The notes below the pieces were generated by a model, which saw nothing but the letters and a program-made list of their open reading frames with translations, had not been told where the DNA came from and made no database searches. Below are positions 10,257-19,545 of a stretch of DNA of 36,393 nt, in pieces. A program made the translations under genes and the position numbers. This stretch comes from Deltaproteobacteria bacterium. Lineage in GTDB: Bacteria; Desulfobacterota; Dissulfuribacteria; Dissulfuribacterales; UBA3076. The DNA lies in contig DQXT01000111.1 of assembly GCA_011042225.1 (NCBI GenBank), positions 1 to 36,393 of the forward strand. The letters are read 5' to 3'. Within the stretch, counting starts at the first letter, position 1. Every line of letters starts with the position of its first letter.

Positions 10257-10394
10257 TTTGCTAACATGCAGGGTAAAGGAGTTGTGCGATTAACAGTCGT
10301 TGTTTCCGGGGATACTGGTGTTTTGTAATGATAATGAGAGAGCCGGGTTGCACACGGACTTGAACATGCGGGTGTTATGATAAAACGTCAAAAA

Positions 10395-10416
10395 AATGTC
10401 ACAAAAAATTGACATT
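10395..10416. promoter_or_regulatory. Inverted repeat AATGTCA-N8-TGACATT upstream of response-regulator gene
   Basis: Perfect 7-bp arms, possible operator; function not shown. Confidence 0.35.
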
Positions 10417-10669
10417 TATCACTGCGTTATGTAATTTTAAGTAAAGTATTTAAATTATTTGCTGAAAATAGTCCATCAATTCAACCAGAGGATCAGTCAC
10501 GGCGATTACGCCGAAGAGGCGTTTTCAGTTTTAAAAGATCGCGAACCTTGCACAAGGATTATTTTTAGATGAGTAGATTTTTAGACCTTTTCTGTTTTTA
10601 TAGTAATAGTACAATTGAAAATTGTTTGAAGATACCTTCAGCCTCACATGATAGATAGGGAAGAATAAG

Positions 10670-12100
10670 ATGCGGAACGAATCAATACTAGTGGTAGACG
10701 ATGCCCCTGAAATTCGGTTAAGCATATCTGAAATCTTAAAACGTGACGGCTTTAATATAGACGTGGCTTGTAACGGCCAGGAAGCTATAGATAAATGCGG
10801 CAGGAATTTTTTTGATTTAGTTATCACAGACCTCTATATGCCTATCAAGAATGGAATGGATGTCCTGTACTTTCTTAAAGAATATTCTCCGGAGACCATC
10901 TGTATAATTATCACTGGTTTCGGGACTATACAGGGGGCTGTAGAGGCCATGCGTCAAGGGGCCTTTGATTACCTTACCAAGCCTGTCAAACTGGGAGAGG
11001 TCATTCTCATAGTAGAAAAGGCTCTTGAATTCAGAGAACTCAAGAGGGAGCATCGGTTATTCAAACAGGAACTGCGGGATATCCATCGTTTTGAAAGCAT
11101 AGTCGGGGTCAGCAAGGCAATGCAGGAGGTCTTTGATCTGATAGGAAAAGTCGCCAAAGTAGACAGCACGGTCTTGATTTCCGGCGAATCAGGTACAGGT
11201 AAAGAGCTTATAGTCCATGCAATACATTACAACAGTGAACGTAAGGATAAACCGTTTATTCCTGTGAATTGTGCTGCTATTCCTGCAGAACTTCTGGAAA
11301 GCGAACTCTTTGGCCATGAAAAGGGGGCATTTACCCACGCAGTTAGTACCAGGATAGGTCGTTTTGAGCTTGCGAACAAAGGAACAATCTTTTTAGATGA
11401 AATTGGAGATATGAGCCCGGTTCTTCAGGTCAAGCTCTTGCGTTTCTTGCAGGAACGGCAGTTTGAAAGAGTTGGAGGAACCAAGACCATACATGTCGAT
11501 GTCAGGATAATTGCGGCCACCAACGTGGATCTTGAAGAGGCTGTTAATAACGGTAGTTTTAGAGACGATTTATACTATCGTCTGAACGTGGTACCCATAC
11601 ATATACCTCCATTAAAGGAACGGCCTGAGGACATTCCTTTATTAATCCAGCATTTTTTGCTGAAATTCTGTTCCGGTAAAAAAATACGCGTAGAAGGTAT
11701 AGAAAAGGATGTAATGAGATATCTGGAAAGCTATGACTGGCCAGGCAATGTGAGGGAACTCGAAAATACAATTGAGCGTATGGTTATACTGGCCGACGGC
11801 CCTACACTGACGGTTAAAGATATCCCCGCCAGGATTTTAAAGGTATCCGAAAAGCTTACAGGCGGAGATTTGTCTATGGGGGTCCTGCCGAGAGATGGAC
11901 TTTGTCTCAGTTCCGCCGTGATAAATCTGGAAAAGACTTTAATTCTTCAGGCCCTGGAACAAACAGGTTGGGTGAAAAATAGGGCTGCCAAGTTGTTGCG
12001 AATGAACAGAACCACCCTTATTGAAAAGATGAAGAGACAGAATCTTATGGCACCAAACCATGAGGGAGTAAAACGAGGCATGAGCAAGCCTGTACAATAG
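10670..12100 (+). CDS. NtrC-family sigma54-type response regulator (REC-AAA+-Fis HTH)
   Basis: Receiver DLVITDLYMP, Walker A GESGTGKE, variant loop GAFTHA, DEIGDM, GNVRELEN, C-terminal HTH KNRAAKLLRMNRTTLIEKMKR. Confidence 0.93.
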   Translation: MRNESILVVDDAPEIRLSISEILKRDGFNIDVACNGQEAIDKCGRNFFDLVITDLYMPIKNGMDVLYFLKEYSPETICIIITGFGTIQGAVEAMRQGAFDYLTKPVKLGEVILIVEKALEFRELKREHRLFKQELRDIHRFESIVGVSKAMQEVFDLIGKVAKVDSTVLISGESGTGKELIVHAIHYNSERKDKPFIPVNCAAIPAELLESELFGHEKGAFTHAVSTRIGRFELANKGTIFLDEIGDMSPVLQVKLLRFLQERQFERVGGTKTIHVDVRIIAATNVDLEEAVNNGSFRDDLYYRLNVVPIHIPPLKERPEDIPLLIQHFLLKFCSGKKIRVEGIEKDVMRYLESYDWPGNVRELENTIERMVILADGPTLTVKDIPARILKVSEKLTGGDLSMGVLPRDGLCLSSAVINLEKTLILQALEQTGWVKNRAAKLLRMNRTTLIEKMKRQNLMAPNHEGVKRGMSKPVQ

Positions 12101-12145
12101 GAGACTGATTTCTGGTGTTGGTGTTTCACAAAGGATTCAATAAAC

Positions 12146-13138
12146 GTGATGGAAAATATTATTCAAAGAATATTTAGGGCAGCGCTTGGTCTATTTATTG
12201 CCTTTGTCATCTGTCCTATAATAAGTATTGAAGCCGCTCAGCGTGAAGTCAAAGTCGCAGTGCTTCCCTTCGATGTCAGTTCCGCTGGTCGGTTTTCTTT
12301 TGTCGGTCCTGCTATGGAAGAGATTTTGAGCAGCAGGCTGGCCACGCTGGCCTCGGACGGCATGTCTGTTATGGATTCCCTTGAGATTCGGCATATAACC
12401 GGCAAGAAACAGGGGGCTATTTCCTTTCAAGATATAAGAGATATGTCCGGCAAGTTGAGAGTGGACTATGGTATCACCGGCAAGCTGATTTCAGAAGGGG
12501 AGCATATAAGAATAGCTATGGATCTGCTGCAGTCGGATTCTGAATCTCCATTATATTCTCTTGTCTTTGTTCCCGAATCACTTGATGAAGTGCCGCTCAG
12601 GATCGAAGATTTTGCAACTCAAGCAGCAAACCACATCATGAATGTCCCAAAATCATTGACAGCAGAATCTGATACCGAGGACGAGCAAAAAGTTCTTCAA
12701 AAGTCGTCACTTGAGGAAACAGCTCGGAATGAAGATCTGTTAACGGCAAGGATGCATCCTGACTTACTGGTCAAGCAAGCCGACAGGGACTCCGGCAAAT
12801 CAGAACAGGTTCCCGACGTGTCAGCAGGGGAGTTATATACTCAGGGACTTCCACCTATGCCGCCCGAACCCCTTCCGGATCCTGCCTCAACCATTTCCTC
12901 TCTGCCGCCGAAAACCGAGGCCGCAGATAAAAAAAATAAAAAAGGCTGGTTCTCCTGGATTAGAAAACCCTGGGGGAGCCAGGATACGTCTGTTCAAGAT
13001 GCAGCTTCTGTCTCAGTCATTCCTGATAAACCAACAGAAATCAAGACTGCGGAAGACCATGCCGCCGCTGTTGTCCCTCAGGAATCAAAGGCTGAACAGC
13101 CCATTCTCACTGATGGGCCTGTATGGCAGTGGTATTGA
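12146..13138 (+). CDS. Secreted FlgO/TolB N-terminal-like protein
   Basis: Signal peptide, then REVKVAVLPFDVSS...FVGPAMEEILSSRLA; Pro/Lys-rich low-complexity C-terminal half ending in PVWQWY. Confidence 0.65.
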   Translation: MMENIIQRIFRAALGLFIAFVICPIISIEAAQREVKVAVLPFDVSSAGRFSFVGPAMEEILSSRLATLASDGMSVMDSLEIRHITGKKQGAISFQDIRDMSGKLRVDYGITGKLISEGEHIRIAMDLLQSDSESPLYSLVFVPESLDEVPLRIEDFATQAANHIMNVPKSLTAESDTEDEQKVLQKSSLEETARNEDLLTARMHPDLLVKQADRDSGKSEQVPDVSAGELYTQGLPPMPPEPLPDPASTISSLPPKTEAADKKNKKGWFSWIRKPWGSQDTSVQDAASVSVIPDKPTEIKTAEDHAAAVVPQESKAEQPILTDGPVWQWY

Positions 13139-13940
13139 TTTCCCCTGAGTAGACCAAGACGGCTTCTCCTTCAAGGAAAACGTCCCCGACTTCCCGGCCC
13201 TCTAGATGGAAGTAGACAGTTAATATTTCACCACTTAGTGTCGAGACCTTGACCGGGCTCTCAGTCAAGTTTTTGCAGGCAGAAAGTATGGCACTGGCCA
13301 CTGCCCCGGTACCACAGGCCAGTGTCTCATTTTCCACTCCTCTTTCATAGGTCCGGATAAGTATAGTCTGCCTGTCGGATATTTGAACAAAGTCTACATT
13401 AGTGCCTGCAGGCTGAAAGAGCGGGTCAAATCTTATGAGCCTTCCCCATTCTAATATAGGGACTGACTCCAAGTCCGGAGTTAAATATATTGCGTGTGGT
13501 ACGCCGGTGTTCAGGCAATGAAGAAAAAAGGTCTTATTGTGGATCTTTATTGGTACATCCAGCTTGAGATCTTTTGGTCGGGTAAGCTGAAGCTTTACAG
13601 TAGATTTCTCTACAGCTGCGTGTATGATTCCTGCCTCTGTCTCAAAACTGAGTTTTTCAGGGGCAATGCCTGAAAGATGGGCGAATCTGGCTGCACAACG
13701 TCCGCCATTTCCGCACATTTCTGCTGTGCTGCCATCGGCATTAAAAAAATGCCATTTAAAGTCTGCCCTGTTTGAGTTTTCAATGAGTATAAGCCCATCG
13801 GCACCTACTCCAAACTTGCGCCTGCACAGAAGTTTGGCCAGATTAGGCCCTTGGCGGTCATCGATCTTGCCTTGACGGTTGTCTATCAGGATGAAATCAT
13901 TTCCACTTCCGTGCATCTTTTTAAAAGAAAGGAATTCCAT
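13107..13940 (-). CDS. dapF: Diaminopimelate epimerase
   Basis: FKKMHGSGNDFILID, GNGGRCAARFA and ETLACGTGA active-site motifs. Confidence 0.96.
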   Translation of the reverse strand: MEFLSFKKMHGSGNDFILIDNRQGKIDDRQGPNLAKLLCRRKFGVGADGLILIENSNRADFKWHFFNADGSTAEMCGNGGRCAARFAHLSGIAPEKLSFETEAGIIHAAVEKSTVKLQLTRPKDLKLDVPIKIHNKTFFLHCLNTGVPHAIYLTPDLESVPILEWGRLIRFDPLFQPAGTNVDFVQISDRQTILIRTYERGVENETLACGTGAVASAILSACKNLTESPVKVSTLSGEILTVYFHLEGREVGDVFLEGEAVLVYSGEINTTAIQAHQ

Positions 13941-13946
13941 AACAGA

Positions 13947-15191
13947 TTACCAAATGGTCTCTCCCAGTAGAAGGCGTGCATAGGTTTCACGTTTTCTAAT
14001 TACCTTAAACTGATCGTCCCTTACCATGACCTCCGGAACTCTGGGCCTAGAGTTATAATTGGAAGACATGCTGAAACCGTAAGCCCCGGCACTCATGACC
14101 GCCAGTAAACTGCCCTGGTTAAGGTCCGGCATGGGCCGTTCTCTGGCGAGGAAGTCCCCTGTCTCACATATTGGCCCCACTATGTCTGTTGTATGTAAAT
14201 GCGTGTCGGTCTTTATTACAGGTATGATTTCGTGGTATGCTTCGTAAAGAGAGGGGCGGGCAAGGTCATTCATGGCGGCGTCAACAATATAAAACCGCTT
14301 TTCTCCCGTATCTTTGGTATATAAAATCTTTGTTACCAAAATGCCGGCGTTGCCGACAATGGACCTACCTGGTTCTATAATCAGGCAGTGCGAAAGATCA
14401 TTGATTTCAGACAGGAGTGCCTGGGCATAAGCATCAGGCTGAGGTGGGATTTCATCCTGATATTTTATGCCAAGACCGCCACCTATGTCGATGAAATCGA
14501 GCTTTATTCCAAAGTCATCAAGTTCCCGGAGTAAGAACTTAATTCTCCTTATTGCGTCTACAAAGGGCTCAACCTGGATTAGCTGAGAGCCTATATGACA
14601 ATCTATTCCCACTACATCAAGCTCATTTCTTTTAGAAGCAATCTTATAAGCCTTCAGGGCCTGAGACATGGGCAGGCCGAACTTGTTTTTCTTAAGGCCG
14701 GTGGAAATATAGGGATGGGTATTTGCGTTTACATCAGGATTTACCCTGAAAGAGATTCTGATACGGCATTTAAGGCGTCGTGCCTGTCTGGAGATGGCAT
14801 CCAGCTCCTCCATAGACTCTACATTAAACATGAGGATGTCGGCCTTTGCGGCTTCGCGGATCTCTTTTTCCGTTTTGCCCACACCGGAATATACTATTTT
14901 ACCTGCGGGGATTCCTGCTTTGAGTGCCCTGTGAAGCTCTCCTCCTGAAACGATATCGGCGCCGGCCCCTAATTCTCCCAGGAGGTTTAATACAGTCAGG
15001 TTGCTGTTCGCCTTGACAGCAAAACATATCAAGTGCGGGTGCCCTGAGAATGCCTTGTCAAAGGCATTGAAGTTATGGGTCAGAGTAGCTGAACTGTACA
15101 GATAGAAAGGTGTCTTTACCTTACTTGCTATCTGCTTAACCGGTATGTTTTCGCAGTATAGTTCTTTATCTTTATAATGGAAGTAATTCAT
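13947..15191 (-). CDS. lysA: Diaminopimelate decarboxylase
   Basis: PLP-binding YAVKAN-like FAVKANSN; IGGGLGIKY; CETGDFLA; SAGAYGFSMSSNYNSRPRVPEVMV. Confidence 0.96.
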   Translation of the reverse strand: MNYFHYKDKELYCENIPVKQIASKVKTPFYLYSSATLTHNFNAFDKAFSGHPHLICFAVKANSNLTVLNLLGELGAGADIVSGGELHRALKAGIPAGKIVYSGVGKTEKEIREAAKADILMFNVESMEELDAISRQARRLKCRIRISFRVNPDVNANTHPYISTGLKKNKFGLPMSQALKAYKIASKRNELDVVGIDCHIGSQLIQVEPFVDAIRRIKFLLRELDDFGIKLDFIDIGGGLGIKYQDEIPPQPDAYAQALLSEINDLSHCLIIEPGRSIVGNAGILVTKILYTKDTGEKRFYIVDAAMNDLARPSLYEAYHEIIPVIKTDTHLHTTDIVGPICETGDFLARERPMPDLNQGSLLAVMSAGAYGFSMSSNYNSRPRVPEVMVRDDQFKVIRKRETYARLLLGETIW

Positions 15192-16264
15192 TGTTCATCC
15201 GGTCTTTCCTCAACCACCTCCACCTTTGCAGGTTTGGACAAAGGGCTTTCGTTTGGTGGATCCGCCTTGTCAATTGCGGTTACCCAATATGTATACACTC
15301 CGCTGGGCAATATGGTCCGGTCCACAAACCTGGATATAGGTAAAGGCTTGTTATTTAGTTTGTCTAGTAGGTCATCGGGTCCTTTTCTATATACAATATA
15401 GCCTGAAATGTCCGACTCCGTTTTGCCCTGCCAGAAGAGCTCGGTTCCCATGGGAACCCTGATAGCAACCAGATCCAATGGTGCAGCCGGCGGGATAATA
15501 TCCTCCGGCTGCACCGGGTTTTCAGGCGTACAGGGTCCCTCAATTTCAGTACCATGATATAGTAGAACCGCCGCCACCTTATATTGATAACGAGTCCTCT
15601 TCTTTGTCGAGAGATCTAAATAGTCTGTGGAATCTACCAGATCAGCGACGATCTTCCATTTATCCGCCCCCTTTCTGGCCCGGTAGATCCTGTATAAAAG
15701 TCCTTTGTCCACAGGACTGCCGTCCATCCATTGTGATGGTGACTGCCAGGAGAGATAAACCCCGTTTTTTGTCAGCTGAACTAAGAATCCTGAAGGCGCT
15801 GATGGTAAAACATGCCAGGCCAAAGAGACCTGATTCGACATATCGCTGACATTCAACCATCCCTTTACGGTACGGACTTTGTATATATAATGCATACCGG
15901 AACGAACTGTTCGGTCTTCATATACCATCTTCCTTGCCTTTTTGGGTTCCGCATCAAATGGAACTTCAATAATTTGTCCAAAAGGCGGTGGGCAACCCTC
16001 ACAATATTCCTTATGTGGTATCTCTGCCTTTAACAGCCGGAATCCTTTGATCCTGACAAGGGGGCTGTCATCTCTGTTTCTTATCGGAATACTCCATTTC
16101 AGCTCAATACCATCAGGGATAATTTTATAGCTTAAGTCATTGATGGGCTTAGGCCGGAGTGTACCGGGAGGGACAGGAGGCGCCTTGCGTCCACAGGAGG
16201 CCAGTAAAATGCAAAGGGTAAAGATGGTTAACCTCCAAAAAATTATCTGAGCGATATTATTCAT
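15188..16264 (-). CDS. Fibronectin type III-domain lipoprotein with LptM-like N-terminus
   Basis: Lipobox [16 protein letters not shown] followed by FnIII-like repeats ([11 protein letters not shown]..., YRIYRARKG..., SGYIVYRKG...). Confidence 0.75.
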   Translation of the reverse strand: MNNIAQIIFWRLTIFTLCILLASCGRKAPPVPPGTLRPKPINDLSYKIIPDGIELKWSIPIRNRDDSPLVRIKGFRLLKAEIPHKEYCEGCPPPFGQIIEVPFDAEPKKARKMVYEDRTVRSGMHYIYKVRTVKGWLNVSDMSNQVSLAWHVLPSAPSGFLVQLTKNGVYLSWQSPSQWMDGSPVDKGLLYRIYRARKGADKWKIVADLVDSTDYLDLSTKKRTRYQYKVAAVLLYHGTEIEGPCTPENPVQPEDIIPPAAPLDLVAIRVPMGTELFWQGKTESDISGYIVYRKGPDDLLDKLNNKPLPISRFVDRTILPSGVYTYWVTAIDKADPPNESPLSKPAKVEVVEERPDEQ

Positions 16265-17657
16265 AAATGATTTTTTTCTCTGCCTTTGCCAGTGCCTCCT
16301 TCACTCGCTCGGGTGCAGTACATCCAGGACAACGCCTTGTTCCCACAGAACCCTCTATTGACAGTACATCAAATATCTCCTCGTCTATAAGGGACGAAAA
16401 GGCCTTTAGGTCTTCAAGACTCATATCTGTAAGGTCTTTGCCCTGGGAAATGCACTGTAAAACCGCCTTGCCGACTACTGAATGGGCCTGTCTGAAAGGC
16501 ATTCCTTTTTTTACAAGGTAATCAGCAAGGTCAGTGGCAGTGAGAAAACCCCGTGTTACAGTCCGGTGGATATGTTCTTCCTTTGGGACAAGTCTGGCCA
16601 CCACAGCAGCCATTATCTCCACTGAGGCGCATACGGTATCAACCGTGTCGAATAGCGCCTCTTTGTCTTCCTGGAGATCTCTATTGTAGGCAAGGGGAAG
16701 ACCTTTAATAATAGTGAGAAGAGACATCAGACTGCCGTACACCCTGCCGGTCTTTCCTCTCACCAGTTCGGGCACATCTGGATTCTTTTTCTGTGGCATT
16801 ATGCTTGAGCCGGTACAAAAGCCGTCAGGGAGATCCACAAAGCTGAATTCTGCAGAGGTCCATATAATCAGTTCTTCAGATAGCCGACTCAAATGGGCCA
16901 TTATAATGCTCGCCGTTGCCAGAAATTCGATAATAAAGTCCCTGTCACTTACCGCGTCCAGGCTGTTAGCGGTAATTCCCTGAAAGCCAAGCTGCTCCGC
17001 CACGTATTCTCTGTCTATAGGAAAGCCGGTTCCGGCCAGGGCAGCACTTCCAAGGGGGCAAATATTTACCCTCTTTCTGCAGTCTTGGAGTCTATCCCTG
17101 TCGCGCATGAACATTTCAAAATAGGCCAACATATGATGCGGCCAGAGAACCGGCTGTGCTCTCTGGAGATGGGTATAGCCCGGTAGTATCAGATCCTCGT
17201 GTGACCTGGCCTGATGCAAAAGTGCTTTCTGCAGCAACGAGAGGAGTCCAGTAAGGCGATCGATTTCTTCTCTTAGATAAAGTCTGCTATCTGTAGCAAC
17301 TTGATCATTGCGGCTTCTGGCTGTGTGGAGTCTTTTCCCGGCTTCTCCAATACGCTCAATCAGGGCCTGCTCTATGTTCATATGTATATCTTCAAGCTCT
17401 TGGCTCCAGACAAAGTCTCCAGACTCGATTTCTTCTTCTATCTCACTAAGTCCATTAACTATGGCGTCGGCGTCTTTATCCGAGATAATCCCCTGTCTTG
17501 CCAGCATGAGGGCATGGACTTTACTTCCTGCTATGTCCTGACGATAAAGTCTGCAGTCATAGTGGACTGACGCGGAAAACCCCTCCAGTATTTTTTCAGT
17601 TGCCTCAATAAATCTGCCGTCCCACGGTTTTTTTGAGACCTTTTTGTCCTCATTCAT
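16257..17657 (-). CDS. argH: Argininosuccinate lyase
   Basis: [12 protein letters not shown] fumarase/lyase signature; KPWDGRF N-terminus. Confidence 0.96.
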   Translation of the reverse strand: MNEDKKVSKKPWDGRFIEATEKILEGFSASVHYDCRLYRQDIAGSKVHALMLARQGIISDKDADAIVNGLSEIEEEIESGDFVWSQELEDIHMNIEQALIERIGEAGKRLHTARSRNDQVATDSRLYLREEIDRLTGLLSLLQKALLHQARSHEDLILPGYTHLQRAQPVLWPHHMLAYFEMFMRDRDRLQDCRKRVNICPLGSAALAGTGFPIDREYVAEQLGFQGITANSLDAVSDRDFIIEFLATASIIMAHLSRLSEELIIWTSAEFSFVDLPDGFCTGSSIMPQKKNPDVPELVRGKTGRVYGSLMSLLTIIKGLPLAYNRDLQEDKEALFDTVDTVCASVEIMAAVVARLVPKEEHIHRTVTRGFLTATDLADYLVKKGMPFRQAHSVVGKAVLQCISQGKDLTDMSLEDLKAFSSLIDEEIFDVLSIEGSVGTRRCPGCTAPERVKEALAKAEKKIIYE

Positions 17658-17827
17658 AGTATCATAATACCTTCTGATATCTAAAAGTGCCTTTGCTTAT
17701 TCAATTGATTGGGTGCTCGATGTGTCTTTTCCCCTCTTTGCATCTTTTTCAGGTTAATTACTTGTTGTAACCAAGGCAACCAGGATTTTTCAGAAAAGTA
17801 TAAAGAGGAAGTAGAGATGTCCTTGAT

Positions 17828-18940
17828 TTAAGACAAGGAATTAGTGGCCGATTCCGACATTTCCCCCATGGGATATGAGCCCAGCCATTCAAGAAAGGCG
17901 CAGCCTTTTCGGATGGCTTCAATTCCTTTTTGTACGGTGGAATCTTCTATATGGCCTTCAATATCTACATAAAACAGATATCTCCATGGCTCGTTTTTTA
18001 TGGGCCTGGACTGTATTTTTGTAAGGTTTATTCTAAGCTTTGCCAATGGCTCTAGTAATTTAAACAGTGACCCCGGACGGTCTTCCAGGCTTAAAAGCAG
18101 GGACGTCTTGTCTTTCCCGCTCGGCTTGGGACACTCATTGCCGAGAACCAGAAAACGGGTGGTGTTTCCTGCAAAGTCCTCGATATGCCTGGCGACTGTC
18201 TGCAGATTATAAGTGCGGGCTGCCAAGGGACTGGCAATAGCCGCTACGGAAGAATCAACCGCTGCCCACCGTGCGGCCTGTGCAGTGCTGACCACTTCTT
18301 CTGTCGGGATTGCGCGCATATTACTTTGCAGCCATTTCCTGCACTGGGCCAGGGGTTGGGGATGGGAAAGGATGCGGCGGATTTTGTCTGTTCTGCCGCT
18401 CTGACTGATAAGGTCGTGAATAATAGGCAAATAAACTTCCCCGCATACCTTGACCTTAAAATCGCAAAGCCCGTCCATGGCAAGGGCGACAGTCCCTTCA
18501 ACTGAATTTTCTATAGGTACCACTCCATAGTCCGTACGTCCTCGTTCTACTTCTTCAAATACCTCGGTAATGTTCTCCATGGGAATAAACTCAGGGGTAT
18601 TACCGAAGAACCGGGCTGCTGCCATATGGCTAAAGGTTGTCTCAGGGCCTAAGTATCCCAACCTGACCGGCCGTTGCGCGTTTCTGCAGGCGGATATTAT
18701 CTCTCCGAATATGATCCTTAGACCTCCCGGAGGGAATTTATTCGCATTTTGCTTCAAAATGTGCTGGATTACTTCGCGTTCACGCGAGAGATCAAGGGGC
18801 TGTTGGGAGGATTCTGCCTTAGTCCGCCCGATCTCTTCCGCTACCTTCAGACGTTCTTGGAGCAGGCCTACAAGTTCTGCATCTATTTCATCAATTCGTT
18901 GTCTTAGACGCTTAAGTTCTTTATGCTGGTTGTCATCCAT
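17828..18940 (-). CDS. pheA: Bifunctional chorismate mutase / prephenate dehydratase
   Basis: N-terminal chorismate mutase (LRQRIDEIDAELVGLLQERL); PDT domain (LGYLGPETTFSHMAA, VVPIENSVEGTV); ACT region (SLEDRPGSLFKLLEPLA). Confidence 0.95.
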   Translation of the reverse strand: MDDNQHKELKRLRQRIDEIDAELVGLLQERLKVAEEIGRTKAESSQQPLDLSREREVIQHILKQNANKFPPGGLRIIFGEIISACRNAQRPVRLGYLGPETTFSHMAAARFFGNTPEFIPMENITEVFEEVERGRTDYGVVPIENSVEGTVALAMDGLCDFKVKVCGEVYLPIIHDLISQSGRTDKIRRILSHPQPLAQCRKWLQSNMRAIPTEEVVSTAQAARWAAVDSSVAAIASPLAARTYNLQTVARHIEDFAGNTTRFLVLGNECPKPSGKDKTSLLLSLEDRPGSLFKLLEPLAKLRINLTKIQSRPIKNEPWRYLFYVDIEGHIEDSTVQKGIEAIRKGCAFLEWLGSYPMGEMSESATNSLS

Positions 18941-19268
18941 TATTGGAATCGATTATCTCTTTGATGGCAATTAGTTCATGCCTGATTTCCTTGAGCAACT
19001 TATCTGTGCTGTCTCCGCCGTTCTTCATTTTTTGTTCTTCTGCAATCCGCCTTCTGGCACCTGCTATGGTAAATCCTTGATCGTAAACTAGAGTCTTTAT
19101 ATGCCTTATAAAATCTATATCTTCGATCCTGTAAAGACGTTGTTTTGCAACCCTATGAGTACGGATTTGCCGAAATTCGCCTTCCCAATAGCGAAGCACA
19201 TGAGGTTCAACTCCGATTAACTCACTTACCTCACCTATCCGGTAATATTTCTTCCCCTTTCCTGGCAT
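18933..19268 (-). CDS. MerR family transcriptional regulator
   Basis: YYRIGEVSELIGVEPHVLRYWEGEF HTH_MerR signature. Confidence 0.92.
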   Translation of the reverse strand: MPGKGKKYYRIGEVSELIGVEPHVLRYWEGEFRQIRTHRVAKQRLYRIEDIDFIRHIKTLVYDQGFTIAGARRRIAEEQKMKNGGDSTDKLLKEIRHELIAIKEIIDSNNG

Positions 19269-19545
19269 TTATGGTCCTCTTAAGTGCTCGGCTGGGGTGG
19301 AAAACAACTGTACGCTGGGCGTTAATAATAATAGGTTCTCCATTAACAGGATTAGTCCCTCTGCGTGCTAGTTTTTGCACACTGCGCAAAGTACCAAACC
19401 TCACAATCTTTACTTGATCGCCATTTAGAAGTGTTGACTTGATATGGCTGAAGATCGCATTAACCAATTGCTGGCTGACACGCATGGAATAGCCAAGTTC
19501 ATTGCTCACTGTCTCAGCGATTTCCCGCTTGGTCAAAGCGCCCAT
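19231..19545 (-). CDS. ihfA: Integration host factor subunit alpha
   Basis: HU/IHF fold: TKREIAETV...GDQVKIVRFGTL...ARRGTNPVNGEPIIINAQRTVVFHPS; directly downstream of pheT as in E. coli. Confidence 0.93.
   Translation of the reverse strand: MGALTKREIAETVSNELGYSMRVSQQLVNAIFSHIKSTLLNGDQVKIVRFGTLRSVQKLARRGTNPVNGEPIIINAQRTVVFHPSRALKRTINARKGEEILPDR

Noticed and set aside
10135-10260. tRNA-His as an integration site for a mobile island
   Set aside because: No integrase or duplicated tRNA 3' end nearby; flanks are der and an ordinary regulator.
10531-10827. 98-aa minus-strand ORF
   Set aside because: Overlaps the start of the response regulator on the other strand; no protein-like features.
13280-13300. 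TGGCAC-N-TGCC sigma54-like hexamers
   Set aside because: Inside dapF coding sequence and spacing does not match the -24/-12 consensus.
17821-17842. TCCTTG/CAAGGA inverted repeat at the pheA stop
   Set aside because: Short stem with no T-run on either strand; too weak to call a terminator.
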